Of a stretch of 64,000 nucleotides of DNA, positions 9,801 through 18,093 are shown one piece after another; within the stretch, counting starts at the first letter, position 1; each line of letters opens with the position of its first letter. The stretch is taken from contig NZ_FODR01000003.1 of NCBI RefSeq assembly GCF_900110415.1, forward strand, positions 124,001-188,000. The letters are read 5' to 3'. Source of the DNA: Mucilaginibacter sp. OK283. GTDB taxonomy: Bacteria; Bacteroidota; Bacteroidia; Sphingobacteriales; Sphingobacteriaceae. Both the position numbers and the translations under genes were made by a program. Under the pieces are notes generated by a model. It ran no database searches. It was not told the origin of the DNA and was given only the letters and a program-made list of their open reading frames with translations.

Positions 9801-10802
9801 AACATAATAGGTAGAGATAATATCTATTGTACCCGCAGGGTTTTTAACAAAGGCCCTTTTGAGTACTGTTTGTCCTTCTTTGTTGGTAAATATTTCCTGA
9901 GTACCGTTACGGCCATCCGTACTCAACCAGTTTTCGTCGTTTATTACTTTTACAAAAAGGTCGCCAGCATCATAATAACCGTTTGTACCATATACTGTTA
10001 ATGACCGTGTACCATTATTGTCAATAGCAACACCATAGGCAACTACGATACGAGTATTATTGATATCGGTGATACCTGTGAGATTGTTTACGGTATAATC
10101 GTATTTGGAAGTATGCCCGCCGCCGGTACTGCCGGTTAACTGCCAGCTGTCTCCAGGCGCACCTTGTTCCAGCGGCCTTTCTAAAGGCGAACTTTCGAGC
10201 AATGTTTTTGATGAGGGGCTGCTACTTTGCGGGTTTATTGTACTCCCAGAATTATAGAAGGCCTGTTGCTCGGTTGTAGTTGCGGCAGCACGGTAATTGC
10301 CGGGATAAACGTTGGCATAGGCATAAGGCAAATATTGTTTTATCTGCCGGCCAAGATTATCATACTCATAAGGAGTTACCAAGTCAGTGTTATTGATGGT
10401 CTGGTTTTTTGCTACCGTTTGAATCACCCTGCCCAGCCCATCAAAGAATTTTGTGGCGATATTAATATTGTTGCTGTTGGTTTCCTGCGCCTTTAAAGAA
10501 GCAGCAGACGTCAACGGCATTTTGGGCACCCAGTTTGATACAAAGCTAATTTGCGAGTTGCCGGTGTTATAACCAGGGTTGATACTGGCAGCAAAGTTGC
10601 CAACGCTTCCATTTGCCGAAAATCCTACACCAAGAGTGATGCTGACAGGATCGGTATAACTGCCCACTGTATTGGGTGCGGCTAAAGACAGTTGCCCAAA
10701 TGCATTTAAATTTATAATACCCGCTAAAAAGATAGCTATATAAATACATCGGGCGCTTAATAACTTGTTAAAGAATGCGCTTTTAACGTTTTGTGTGTTC
10801 AT
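6891..10802 (-). CDS. Secreted RHS/YD-repeat protein with variable C-terminal toxin-like tail
   Basis: A protein of 1303 residues. A signal sequence (about 1-36) is followed by a DUF6443-like region (NIATKFFDGLGRVIQT, about 93-230), many YD repeats, and the RHS core, which ends in GARNYDPQTGRW and NPISHIDPDG at about residue 1022. RHS repeats form a hollow shell that encloses a C-terminal effector, often released by cleavage at the core. The 281-residue tail begins with a Gly/Ala-rich, glycine-zipper-like stretch (about 1029-1150), as in many polymorphic toxins. A final domain of about 120 residues contains KKISIYGGAVLK and AARLGYTL; I do not recognise it. No VgrG, PAAR or type VI genes are near, so export is presumably Sec-dependent at first. 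The tail is a candidate toxin paired with the 141-residue gene that follows. Confidence 0.85.
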   Translation of the reverse strand: MNTQNVKSAFFNKLLSARCIYIAIFLAGIINLNAFGQLSLAAPNTVGSYTDPVSITLGVGFSANGSVGNFAASINPGYNTGNSQISFVSNWVPKMPLTSAASLKAQETNSNNINIATKFFDGLGRVIQTVAKNQTINNTDLVTPYEYDNLGRQIKQYLPYAYANVYPGNYRAAATTTEQQAFYNSGSTINPQSSSPSSKTLLESSPLERPLEQGAPGDSWQLTGSTGGGHTSKYDYTVNNLTGITDINNTRIVVAYGVAIDNNGTRSLTVYGTNGYYDAGDLFVKVINDENWLSTDGRNGTQEIFTNKEGQTVLKRAFVKNPAGTIDIISTYYVYDDIGKLCYVLPQASNPDQLSASNGVNISATVLNSVCYQYQYDEKQRFTGKRIPGKDWEYFVYNNLNQIVASQDGNQRARNEWSVKKYDGIGRTIITGVWNSTLSRDDLQKNVLDLQTTVYETRIATGNGYTSAAWPQDISDIYTINYFDDYNIPGLPTDMAYQAYTGNPNGNSSQTAGLPTVTKNKQMSNNALAFWMVNYYDLKGRAIQIQSTNHLSGKDIYNNEYNFNGMVVKSVHQHSSTAGSINITNRYAYDHHGRLTTRYEQIGSDPEVILSQFTYNDLGQVIDKKLHQKSGNTRFIQSVDYRYNIRGWLTSINDVSLNANTSTNPDDSNTSDADKFGMGFKYEQADLPAYNGNIGSVQWLSAKPASSSVTPPTLKYDFTYDKMDRLTQAASSTGTTKDENFSEYLSYDKMGNILSINRWAKLSTGRTLVDNLGYQYNGNQVTQIDDASNNTYGFSDNGGGTVSKQPNEYVYDTNGNLIKDLNKGITSITYNNFNLPVTVTWSDGKTLVYDYDGSGGKIKKVFTVGGSVYTTDYISGLQYEQGQIAFIKTDEGIARKNAGGSNYIYQYFIQDQVGNTRGIIQPIYPGETTADVVQLTNYYPYGLEFQSDDATTLFGYVSGTKDNYLFNSKELQDGTGMYDFGARNYDPQTGRWNAPDPANQSIDQSPYIAMGNNPISHIDPDGRFWHIIIGAAIGAVVNVGIHAVQGKIKSPTDFFAAAGIGAVAGGVAAATGGSSLFAEGGLTGAAAIGNAFAAGAASGAVGNTVQGIGNSVYFHDSYDPIQTAVSGAALGGVTGALGKSVQLGLTALFSKGSQQVISAGQGWVNEMNVPETDGGAGSVPINTNTSLVGMDQSIIDAGQVGPNSFGEAVGQYTVFGTKGVVGDTFNRNIFYIKKLDGVESLAAFKGLIQHLEAEAVDAGAKKISIYGGAVLKSLFQDPVRAARLGYTLVNSGQAVYITKVLVP

Positions 10803-10898
10803 CAGCGTAATTTATGTTTCGTGTAAACAGCATTGATAATCTAAGTATCAGGCTATCTGTTCGCTTTTTTAATTAACTAAATTTTAAATTTTTGAAGG

Positions 10899-11342
10899 TT
10901 ATTGGCTTACCGGCGCTTCTGAATCCTGCGTTCTTTTGCTACCCTGTTGCTGAAAACTTCTTTCCTGCTGTTTTAAAGCCCAAATGCTATCCTGTCTTAT
11001 CAAATGTTTTTTGCCGATATATTTCATCATGCTTCTGGAGAGCTTTTCGATTTGTTCCGGGTTAAGCAAAGCCCTTACTTTCTGCTCCCTCTCGCTGTTT
11101 AATGTCAGAAATTGCTCCCGTTTTTCCTGCAGACTTAGGCGTGTGTTTTTTATGATTGTCTGTATTGCAGATTCATTTGTGCGCATAGCAGCACAAACTT
11201 TAACAGCAAGCGCATTGTCGATATTTAAATCGTTCATTATCCTTGTTATATATGTTGAGTCGGCCTTCAAATTTGTTTGAGATTGTGCACACAAGGGTCC
11301 CAAAAACAACAATGTGATGATGATATAAAATAACTTTTTCAT
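10899..11342 (-). CDS. Small exported helical protein (Spy/CpxP-like)
   Basis: A protein of 147 residues with a signal peptide (about 1-22, ending CAQSQ). The mature part is almost wholly helical and charged, with LNPEQIEKLSR near residue 95. That recalls the LTxxQ motif of Spy/CpxP-type periplasmic chaperones, but the match is partial. The C-terminal 30 residues are Gln/Ser-rich and probably disordered. It sits 7 bases after the 1250-residue shell-like gene and 96 bases before the RHS gene on the same strand. It may chaperone the large exported proteins; this is inference. Confidence 0.6.
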   Translation of the reverse strand: MKKLFYIIITLLFLGPLCAQSQTNLKADSTYITRIMNDLNIDNALAVKVCAAMRTNESAIQTIIKNTRLSLQEKREQFLTLNSEREQKVRALLNPEQIEKLSRSMMKYIGKKHLIRQDSIWALKQQERSFQQQGSKRTQDSEAPVSQ

Positions 11343-11349
11343 GTTTTTA

Positions 11350-14300
11350 TTAGTTTGAAATTGTGCTGGCAGGTGTATAATAGGCCCCGTTTGCAGTTAC
11401 ATCGTAAGTGTAATCATAGCTTTCGGTTACGTATCCTGAGCCGGAATAGGGATCAATGTATGTAGCGTAGCTGGAAAGCACTACATTACCCATAAAGAAC
11501 GACGACTGATTTGCCGGGATCGAAATGGTCACATTATCGGAGCCAGACGTAGAACCATTATAAGGTGTCGACGAACTATAACCTTCGGCTACCACCACTG
11601 GTAAAGGTACGTGGGGTGCAAAGGGCGTGGAACAATCAGCAGTAGTATATAGCCTGATGTAAATATCGGCTCTTGAGATACTGGAAGACTCTCCCCCGCT
11701 TCCGCTGGTATTTTCACCGGTAAAATTAGACATTTCTATCCTGGCATAAACAGTTTGTGGCGAACAAGTTCCGTTAACGTTGGCAAAGCCCTGCCCATTT
11801 TGGTCAATTTCAATTTGCGCCAATCCATCTGCTGCCTGTTGCGTACCGGCTATATATCTTCCTGCAGGCACAGTGTAAGTAACAGATGATCCTCCATACC
11901 CGGGCCCGCAATCAATTTTATAAAACGAAGCGGATTTTGATTGATTTGTCACCGTGGTAAAGCAATTGCCCGGCTCTCCGTTAAAATTATAACAATATGC
12001 CTGTAATATATTTTTTTCGTTATCCTTTATATATTGCAGCCTGTTAAATTCATCATAGCTATAGTAAGTGATTTGATTATTTTCGTCGTTTTTACTGGTC
12101 ATCCCTATCAACGGCTCATAAGTTGATGTGGCAATTTTTGCACCAACTGGATAAAGTCTTAATTCGTCAATATAGCCAGACCCGGAAACAGTTACGCCGC
12201 TAATATTTTTAATAATGTGCTGGTAACAATTCCATCCGTTTCTGCTGGCCAGTAAGGCTGGGGTACCCTGTGTTCCCGAAATGGCATATGCAGCTAAGTT
12301 TTTTGTCCAGTAAGTAATGATATAAGTGGTGGCCGAACTGAGACTATTGTTAGTTATTGCCCCTTTTGACAAATCATAATATTTAGTTCCTGTTATGGAC
12401 GATAAGTCAAATACCGGGTTCCCGCTGTAGGACCAATTGCCTTTATCATTTGACTCGAAGCTGGAATAGGCCACATTACTTATACTTGCGTTATTAATTA
12501 CCGCCGTTGGGTAAATACCATTATAGCCATAAATATAAGCATTAACCGCTGCCGGTATAGTGACTGTTTGCTCCTCTGCTAAAATGTTATTTGGGGTGTA
12601 TCTGGTATAAAGCTTATATGGTTTCAACCGGCTATCGATTGTTTCTACTTCGGCATTTCCGTTATAAGCAACACTATAAGTAACATATTCGCTTTCAGGC
12701 ACAGGATATTTAAATTCTGATTTAAGCTCCTTAGACGGTGCGAGTATATTGTAATCGGTAGCACCGTACTTTGTGATATTGGCTGATACAACCTTTGCCT
12801 GGCCGTTTCTAATTACCGAATGAATAACCTCGACGGGGTTTTCAATAATGTTATTGTAAACCATATAAGTAAGCGGTAAAGTTATCGGAGGCGCGCTGCC
12901 TGGCGTAGCTGGAATAACATTAAATGGGTAACGAAAAGTAACTTTATCTGACCGGCCAGAGCTTCCCGTAGAAATAATATTCTGGATTAGATTAGCTGCA
13001 TAGCCCGTATAAACGAAACTTTCTGTAACGCTCTGCTGATTGACACCTGACTTGGCATACGTTGTTGTTTTTGAATCAAGTCGGAGATCCTGTGTCGAAT
13101 AACTATATCCGGTAACGTCAAAATATGTTGCACCAAGATTATAACTTGAAATTGCTGGTGTAATTCCAACAACCAGTCCGCTCGGGGCGGTTAATGAGTA
13201 GGCATAGGTTACAGTTTTTACGGGCTGACCACCTGAGTCCAAATCATCTTCTTTTAATATTTTGCCTCTGGCAAATAAGTAAGAGGATCTTGGTTTACTA
13301 CTGTAACTACTAAGATTGCTTTGGTCATTATTACTAAAGATAATAGCATTATTGCTATAAGTATTATATACAACATTTTTATCAGGGTAATCCAAATAGT
13401 TTGTCAATGTATAACGTATCGAACTGCCATCTGCTTTTGTTGCAGTAACCTGTGAATACCCCACATTTGCGCTGTTGCCATCTGCAAAGGCATCAAGGGC
13501 TTCTGATGAATAATAATAAGTTGCGCCGCTGTTATCATTGCAGTAAACATAAAAAGATGACGACGAATAAGGCGAATAAAACGAGTATACTTGTCCACTT
13601 GAATTAGTCGTGCCGACAAGTGTGTAAGAAAAAGTTGTTTGGTTAAGTATCTCTGTATCAGAATCGCTTTTTTTCTGGTAAATTCGCTTTATTCGTAGCC
13701 CGGCCCCGGCAATATCTGTATTGCTTTGCCTGTAATAGTTAAGCTCATATTCAAAATTAGTGCTTCCTCCAAAAATATCTTTGACTTTTTGTAAAACATT
13801 AGCCTGTGCATTAGTTTGATTAGGTGTTTTATCTGCAAACCCATTGAGATCAGAGTTTTGGGCATTCGCGTTGTAATACCCAAGATAATCCGTTTTGAAT
13901 GAATTTCGGGCAGGCAGATTTACAGTTTCGTTGTAATAGAAACTGAATAAAGTTTTCATGATATTGCCTGGGTAAACCTGGTTAACGCTTGTCAATTTAA
14001 GTCGCTTCGTACCTGTTCCGTCATCTGATGTAAAATAACTATAATTAAGTTTGTAGCTTGCTGTAGCCCTGTTATTGTACACTACCGAAATATCCGTCAA
14101 TGTTTTGCCCGTTGTAAAATCCAATCTGCTGCCATAACCCAGGTTGATATTAACCCCATTGCCCGAAATTCCGGTTAAATAATAAGGTTGATAAGAGATA
14201 TCGACATTTTGATTGTAGCTGGTGTCGGCAGTATGTTTTTTTCCAAGACAACTAAACAACGTTGTTGGGCCATTGAGTTGTTTATCGATTCTGCGGATAT

Positions 14301-15102
14301 TTAAATAATCAGTATAAGCTATATTAGCGCCGCTTGTATAAGCAAAATCTATTTCCTGATTGGCGGCAGTAATAATTTTAGTGATGTACCAGGCTGATTG
14401 GTAGGTTTGATATTGATTTTGCTGTGGTTGATGAACCAAATTTGTTGTGCTTTGAGCTATCTCAAAGAAATATTGATTACCTTTCTGGTCTCTTAAAACC
14501 CATTTTGACGGTGCTGTGGCCTGTCCTCTTTTGAAAGGACAATAGTCTATTTTTATACCTGTTTGATTGGAAAGCAATAAAGGATTTCCGTCTGGGTCCA
14601 TCACAAAAGATCCGGTAAAGCCTAAAAATGAAAAGTAAAACTTGTCGGGCTGACTATCCCAGGTACCTGCGCTGACTTTATCGATATAATCCTGGTTAAG
14701 GGTACTATAATTTCGACCACCTGTTCTGTCGGTCCCACAATAACCATAGTACCAATCGTCGGGTATGCCATGTATTTCTCTTGTTATTTCGCCGCCTAAT
14801 GAACTTGTCCAGCCAAGTCCGGTAACACCGGATACCTCCTGCACCTTTATCCCGGTGGTAGAATAATTTAACGATATGGGAAAATTAATCCCATATATAT
14901 TCACATTATTTAAAGGCGAAGTGTAACTTAACCGCCCCGAATAATAGTCTGCGTTAACGTTTGTAAGCCCATTTGTTATCCCAAGATTTTGAGAGACCGC
15001 GGGAACAAATGAACTCAAATTATCATTCGTTTGTGAAAATGCATCCGTTATCCTGAATGCGGAAAGGATAAGAAAGAAAATGAATATAATTTTCTGTTTC
15101 AT
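11350..15102 (-). CDS. Large secreted YD/SpvB-like protein with DUF5977 domain
   Basis: A protein of 1250 residues with a signal peptide (about 1-24). The N-terminal third (SYTSPLNNVNIYGINFPISL, then GVTGLGWTSSLGGEI) resembles the opening of the Bacteroidota RHS partner proteins related to SpvB/TcaC shells. The middle holds beta-strand repeats with Tyr- and Asp-rich motifs and the YD-like ITYYSYDEFNRLQYI. Residues about 1061-1113 (CGPGYGGSSVTYTVPAGRY ending NGTC) match DUF5977. The C-terminal 135 residues are Ser/Thr/Gly-rich beta structure. It has no RHS core end motif and no variable tail, so it is a structural partner rather than a toxin carrier. Its place one gene before the RHS protein suggests that the two form one secreted complex, as TcB and TcC do in ABC toxins. 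Confidence 0.75.
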   Translation of the reverse strand: MKQKIIFIFFLILSAFRITDAFSQTNDNLSSFVPAVSQNLGITNGLTNVNADYYSGRLSYTSPLNNVNIYGINFPISLNYSTTGIKVQEVSGVTGLGWTSSLGGEITREIHGIPDDWYYGYCGTDRTGGRNYSTLNQDYIDKVSAGTWDSQPDKFYFSFLGFTGSFVMDPDGNPLLLSNQTGIKIDYCPFKRGQATAPSKWVLRDQKGNQYFFEIAQSTTNLVHQPQQNQYQTYQSAWYITKIITAANQEIDFAYTSGANIAYTDYLNIRRIDKQLNGPTTLFSCLGKKHTADTSYNQNVDISYQPYYLTGISGNGVNINLGYGSRLDFTTGKTLTDISVVYNNRATASYKLNYSYFTSDDGTGTKRLKLTSVNQVYPGNIMKTLFSFYYNETVNLPARNSFKTDYLGYYNANAQNSDLNGFADKTPNQTNAQANVLQKVKDIFGGSTNFEYELNYYRQSNTDIAGAGLRIKRIYQKKSDSDTEILNQTTFSYTLVGTTNSSGQVYSFYSPYSSSSFYVYCNDNSGATYYYSSEALDAFADGNSANVGYSQVTATKADGSSIRYTLTNYLDYPDKNVVYNTYSNNAIIFSNNDQSNLSSYSSKPRSSYLFARGKILKEDDLDSGGQPVKTVTYAYSLTAPSGLVVGITPAISSYNLGATYFDVTGYSYSTQDLRLDSKTTTYAKSGVNQQSVTESFVYTGYAANLIQNIISTGSSGRSDKVTFRYPFNVIPATPGSAPPITLPLTYMVYNNIIENPVEVIHSVIRNGQAKVVSANITKYGATDYNILAPSKELKSEFKYPVPESEYVTYSVAYNGNAEVETIDSRLKPYKLYTRYTPNNILAEEQTVTIPAAVNAYIYGYNGIYPTAVINNASISNVAYSSFESNDKGNWSYSGNPVFDLSSITGTKYYDLSKGAITNNSLSSATTYIITYWTKNLAAYAISGTQGTPALLASRNGWNCYQHIIKNISGVTVSGSGYIDELRLYPVGAKIATSTYEPLIGMTSKNDENNQITYYSYDEFNRLQYIKDNEKNILQAYCYNFNGEPGNCFTTVTNQSKSASFYKIDCGPGYGGSSVTYTVPAGRYIAGTQQAADGLAQIEIDQNGQGFANVNGTCSPQTVYARIEMSNFTGENTSGSGGESSSISRADIYIRLYTTADCSTPFAPHVPLPVVVAEGYSSSTPYNGSTSGSDNVTISIPANQSSFFMGNVVLSSYATYIDPYSGSGYVTESYDYTYDVTANGAYYTPASTISN

Positions 15103-15117
15103 AAAAAAGCTTGAATC

Positions 15118-16572
15118 TTATTGAGTTTTTTGTTTTGTTAATAATTTAACTTGTTCTGTCAACCGGTTAAGCTGCTCTTGTTGAGTCTTGTTTTTTTGCT
15201 CTTCCTCAATCAAATACAGCGTCAACTCCTCCACCTTTTTAAGTAGCAGCTTATTCATCTCGCCCAGATTAACGCCGTCTTTCTCCATTTGCTGAGCCGA
15301 TGGAATTTCGGGCAGGTGCTGGTTTTGGTCGATGTAGGTTTTTACATCGGTTAGGGATGGCAGTGTGTAGTCTTTTTTGAAAACATAATCGGGCCAGTTG
15401 GCAACCAACTTCACTGTTACTGCAGTTGCAATCATGCTGCCGCCTACCGCCAATTTATACTGTGAGCCGGCGAGGTTCCAGTTTGAGTTATCAGTTGTAC
15501 CTATGCCCACATTGCCGCTGCCCGAAATAACGAGTTTATCTGATACGGTTCCTGCATTATTGGTGGCAAAGCGCAATGAAGTAGTTGAAGTAGCATTTAC
15601 CGCACTTTCCCTAAACGTGTATATCTGTGCTCCCAAAGCATCGGGCGAAGGAGTTACGGGCGTATAAAAATTTATAGCTGCGCCTTCGCCGGCCAGTTCA
15701 TCGCTGTTATTTCCTCTAACTTCTAAACGAAGCATCTCGGTAACAGCGCCCGGCGTCATCAGTTTACTTACGTGCAAAGGGGCAGCGGGACTTGTTGTGC
15801 CAATGCCCACATTCCCGGCGGAACTGATCCGCATCCGTTCGGTGCTGCCCGGGCTGAATGACATATCTTCAGAAACAAATGTTCTGAAGTCCCATACGGG
15901 GTTTGCATCGGTAGATGTAGCAAATATATCTAATCCTCCTCCTGGCGCTGTTTGTAGTAAAAGCCCTCCTGCTCCATTAGGGGAAGCTGCCCCAGCGCCC
16001 TTTATTTGAACGGTTCTGCCCGCAGCAGAGCCACCGCCAAAATTTGCATTTCCATTTACATCAAGTTTGTAAAGAGGATAATTAGTGCCAATTCCCACAT
16101 TTCCGTTTGAGCCGATCCGCATCCGCTCGGTATTAACGCCATCTGAACCAGCGAGAGTGAAAACGAATGCCCCGGGTACAACCCCGCTTGACGGAGTTCC
16201 GTCGGTCCGGAGGATAAGCTGGCCCGAACGTTGCAAAACAGTGCCATCGTGGCCAAAAAAATCAAGCCAGCCTATGTTATCTTGGTTCTGTACAGCCAAA
16301 GGAGCAGCCGCTGTACCCCGCGAACGACCGAAATACAGGCGCGAACCCTGGTAGCCGGTATTGTTGAACGACTCAAGGCCAAAATCGGCATATGAGCCGC
16401 TGTTGGTGCTTCTTGTTGTAGTGTTGTATATATGAAATGGGTAAGCAGGCGTGGTTGTACCAATGCCAACAGTGTTGGTAGTGGTGGTTACCGTGCCAAC
16501 TGTAGTCCATTGGGCATAAGAAAAATGGCAACTGAAAAGCATTACGGCAAGGGATAATAGATTTTTTTTCAT
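15118..16572 (-). CDS. Fibre-like secreted protein with coiled-coil C-terminus (copy 2)
   Basis: A protein of 484 residues with a signal peptide (about 1-20). Repeated NVGIGTT-type turns (VGIGTTTPAYPFHIY, GNVGIGTNYPLYKLDV, GNVGIGTTSPAAPLHV) are typical of trimeric tail-fibre-like proteins of Bacteroidota. The C-terminus has WPDYVFKKDYTLPSLTDVK, then HLPEIPSAQQMEKDG, and ends in a long heptad coiled coil. That part resembles the region after fibre domains that trimerises or self-processes. It is nearly identical to the next gene upstream over its last 85 residues before the coil. It is annotated here as a fibre rather than a phage protein, because no other phage genes are present. It lies 15 bases before the shell-like gene. 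Confidence 0.7.
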   Translation of the reverse strand: MKKNLLSLAVMLFSCHFSYAQWTTVGTVTTTTNTVGIGTTTPAYPFHIYNTTTRSTNSGSYADFGLESFNNTGYQGSRLYFGRSRGTAAAPLAVQNQDNIGWLDFFGHDGTVLQRSGQLILRTDGTPSSGVVPGAFVFTLAGSDGVNTERMRIGSNGNVGIGTNYPLYKLDVNGNANFGGGSAAGRTVQIKGAGAASPNGAGGLLLQTAPGGGLDIFATSTDANPVWDFRTFVSEDMSFSPGSTERMRISSAGNVGIGTTSPAAPLHVSKLMTPGAVTEMLRLEVRGNNSDELAGEGAAINFYTPVTPSPDALGAQIYTFRESAVNATSTTSLRFATNNAGTVSDKLVISGSGNVGIGTTDNSNWNLAGSQYKLAVGGSMIATAVTVKLVANWPDYVFKKDYTLPSLTDVKTYIDQNQHLPEIPSAQQMEKDGVNLGEMNKLLLKKVEELTLYLIEEEQKNKTQQEQLNRLTEQVKLLTKQKTQ

Positions 16573-16590
16573 TTGGTTTAGGGGTTTAAT

Positions 16591-18093
16591 TTATTTCGAG
16601 TTATTTTTTTCCAATTCACTTACCCGGGCCTGGAGTGCTTGTAGCAGCTTGTTTTTTTCAGTGTCCTGCTTATCCTTCTCAATCAAATACAGCGTCAACT
16701 CCTCCACTTTTTTAAGCAGCAGCTTATTCATCTCGCCCAGGTTAACGCCCTCTTTTTCCATTTGCTGCGCCGATGGGATTTCGGGCAGGTGCTGGTTTTG
16801 GTCGATATAAGTTTTTACATCGGTTAATGAAGGCAACGTGTAATCTTTTTTGAAAACGTAATCGGGCCAGTTGGCAACAAGCTTTACTGTTACTGCAGTT
16901 GCGATCATGCTGCCACCTACTGCCAGTTTATAAGTGGAGTTGTTGAGGGTCCAGGCTCCATAGTCTGTTGTACCTATGCCTACATTCCCCGTACCGCTAA
17001 CCCGCAAAGCAGCCTTGCTTTTAATATCAGCATCGGCAAGTGTTTGTGTGGTAGCTCCGGTTGAAACGATAGGGGTAATGTATACCGTACCAGCAACATC
17101 GGAATAAATTACACCGCCGCCATTGTGGGAGCCGTCCCCGTCAATTGTCCAGTTTGAGGATGCCGAACCAGTTCCTATTCGGGCAGCATTGAAACCTATA
17201 TAAGATGTACCATAATTAAGGTCGGGGCCGCCTGCACCACCCACAGAAAATTTACTGATAGTACTATTAACCTGAAATGTAGAAACGGGTGCCGAGGTAG
17301 CGATACCTACGTTCCCAGCCGAACTGATCCGCATTCGGTCCCTGTTGATGCCATCGGCACCTGCGGTGGTAAACCGGAGCGCCCCGGGAACAATTCCACT
17401 TGACGGTGTTCCATCTACCTGGGCAATGATCTGGCCCGAACGCTGTGTTGCGGTGCCATCATGACCATAAAAATCAAGAAAGCCAAGGAAATCTCCGTCT
17501 TGCACAGCAAGGGGAGAGGTGGATGTGCCGCGGGAACGCCCAAAATACAGGCGAGATCCTAAATAGATATTACTGTTGAATGAATCGAAGCCAAAGTCAG
17601 CAGCAGCACCGCTATTATATAAGTGAAATTGATAGGCAGGGGTGGTTGTACCAACGCCAATTTTACCATTTGCGCCGATAGTTAGGCGACGGACATTAGC
17701 CGTAACCAGGCTCATAGTAGGAGCGTTGGCGTACGCGTTGGCACTCTCGAATAAAAGACCGCCCATTTTATCGGTTTCGTATGTTGAACTTTCGCTCGAT
17801 AGTTTAAATATGATACCCATCTGGCGTGAAATAGCATCTGAAGTAACACCCGGATGCCTAACTGTAATCATATCGGCATAGGGTGTAGAGCCGCCAACGC
17901 CTGTGAAAAATTCAAATTTGGGAGTAGACGAAGGGAACAGAGCAGCAGCTGCATTGACGACATACGGTGCGGCCGATCCAAAGGTGACAGTGCCGCTATT
18001 GGTATTGTAAATATTTGTACCTGTAGACCATTGAGCATGCACAAATGCAGAAACTAAAAGAAAAGAAATAGTGATAAGTATTGATTTTTTCAT
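16591..18093 (-). CDS. Fibre-like secreted protein with coiled-coil C-terminus (copy 1)
   Basis: A protein of 500 residues with a signal peptide (about 1-20, ending VHAQ). It has the same layout as the gene after it: beta-rich body, IGVGTTTPAYQFHLY and GNVGIATSAPVSTFQV turns, then the conserved WPDYVFKKDY block and a terminal coiled coil. It differs from its neighbour in the first 350 residues apart from a shared block around YLGSRLYFGRSRGTS. It is the first gene of the minus-strand set, with nearly 800 bases of non-coding DNA upstream, so the promoter of the RHS operon should lie between 18094 and about 18400. A role in attachment or in displaying the RHS complex is inferred. Confidence 0.7.
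   Translation of the reverse strand: MKKSILITISFLLVSAFVHAQWSTGTNIYNTNSGTVTFGSAAPYVVNAAAALFPSSTPKFEFFTGVGGSTPYADMITVRHPGVTSDAISRQMGIIFKLSSESSTYETDKMGGLLFESANAYANAPTMSLVTANVRRLTIGANGKIGVGTTTPAYQFHLYNSGAAADFGFDSFNSNIYLGSRLYFGRSRGTSTSPLAVQDGDFLGFLDFYGHDGTATQRSGQIIAQVDGTPSSGIVPGALRFTTAGADGINRDRMRISSAGNVGIATSAPVSTFQVNSTISKFSVGGAGGPDLNYGTSYIGFNAARIGTGSASSNWTIDGDGSHNGGGVIYSDVAGTVYITPIVSTGATTQTLADADIKSKAALRVSGTGNVGIGTTDYGAWTLNNSTYKLAVGGSMIATAVTVKLVANWPDYVFKKDYTLPSLTDVKTYIDQNQHLPEIPSAQQMEKEGVNLGEMNKLLLKKVEELTLYLIEKDKQDTEKNKLLQALQARVSELEKNNSK

Noticed and set aside
6452-10802. The RHS protein as a type VI secretion effector
   Set aside because: No VgrG, PAAR, Hcp or chaperone gene is near, and the protein has an N-terminal signal peptide.
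15118-18093. The fibre-like genes as part of a prophage
   Set aside because: No capsid, terminase, portal, integrase or lysis gene is present, and each fibre has a signal peptide, unlike phage tail fibres. They fit the secreted RHS operon.
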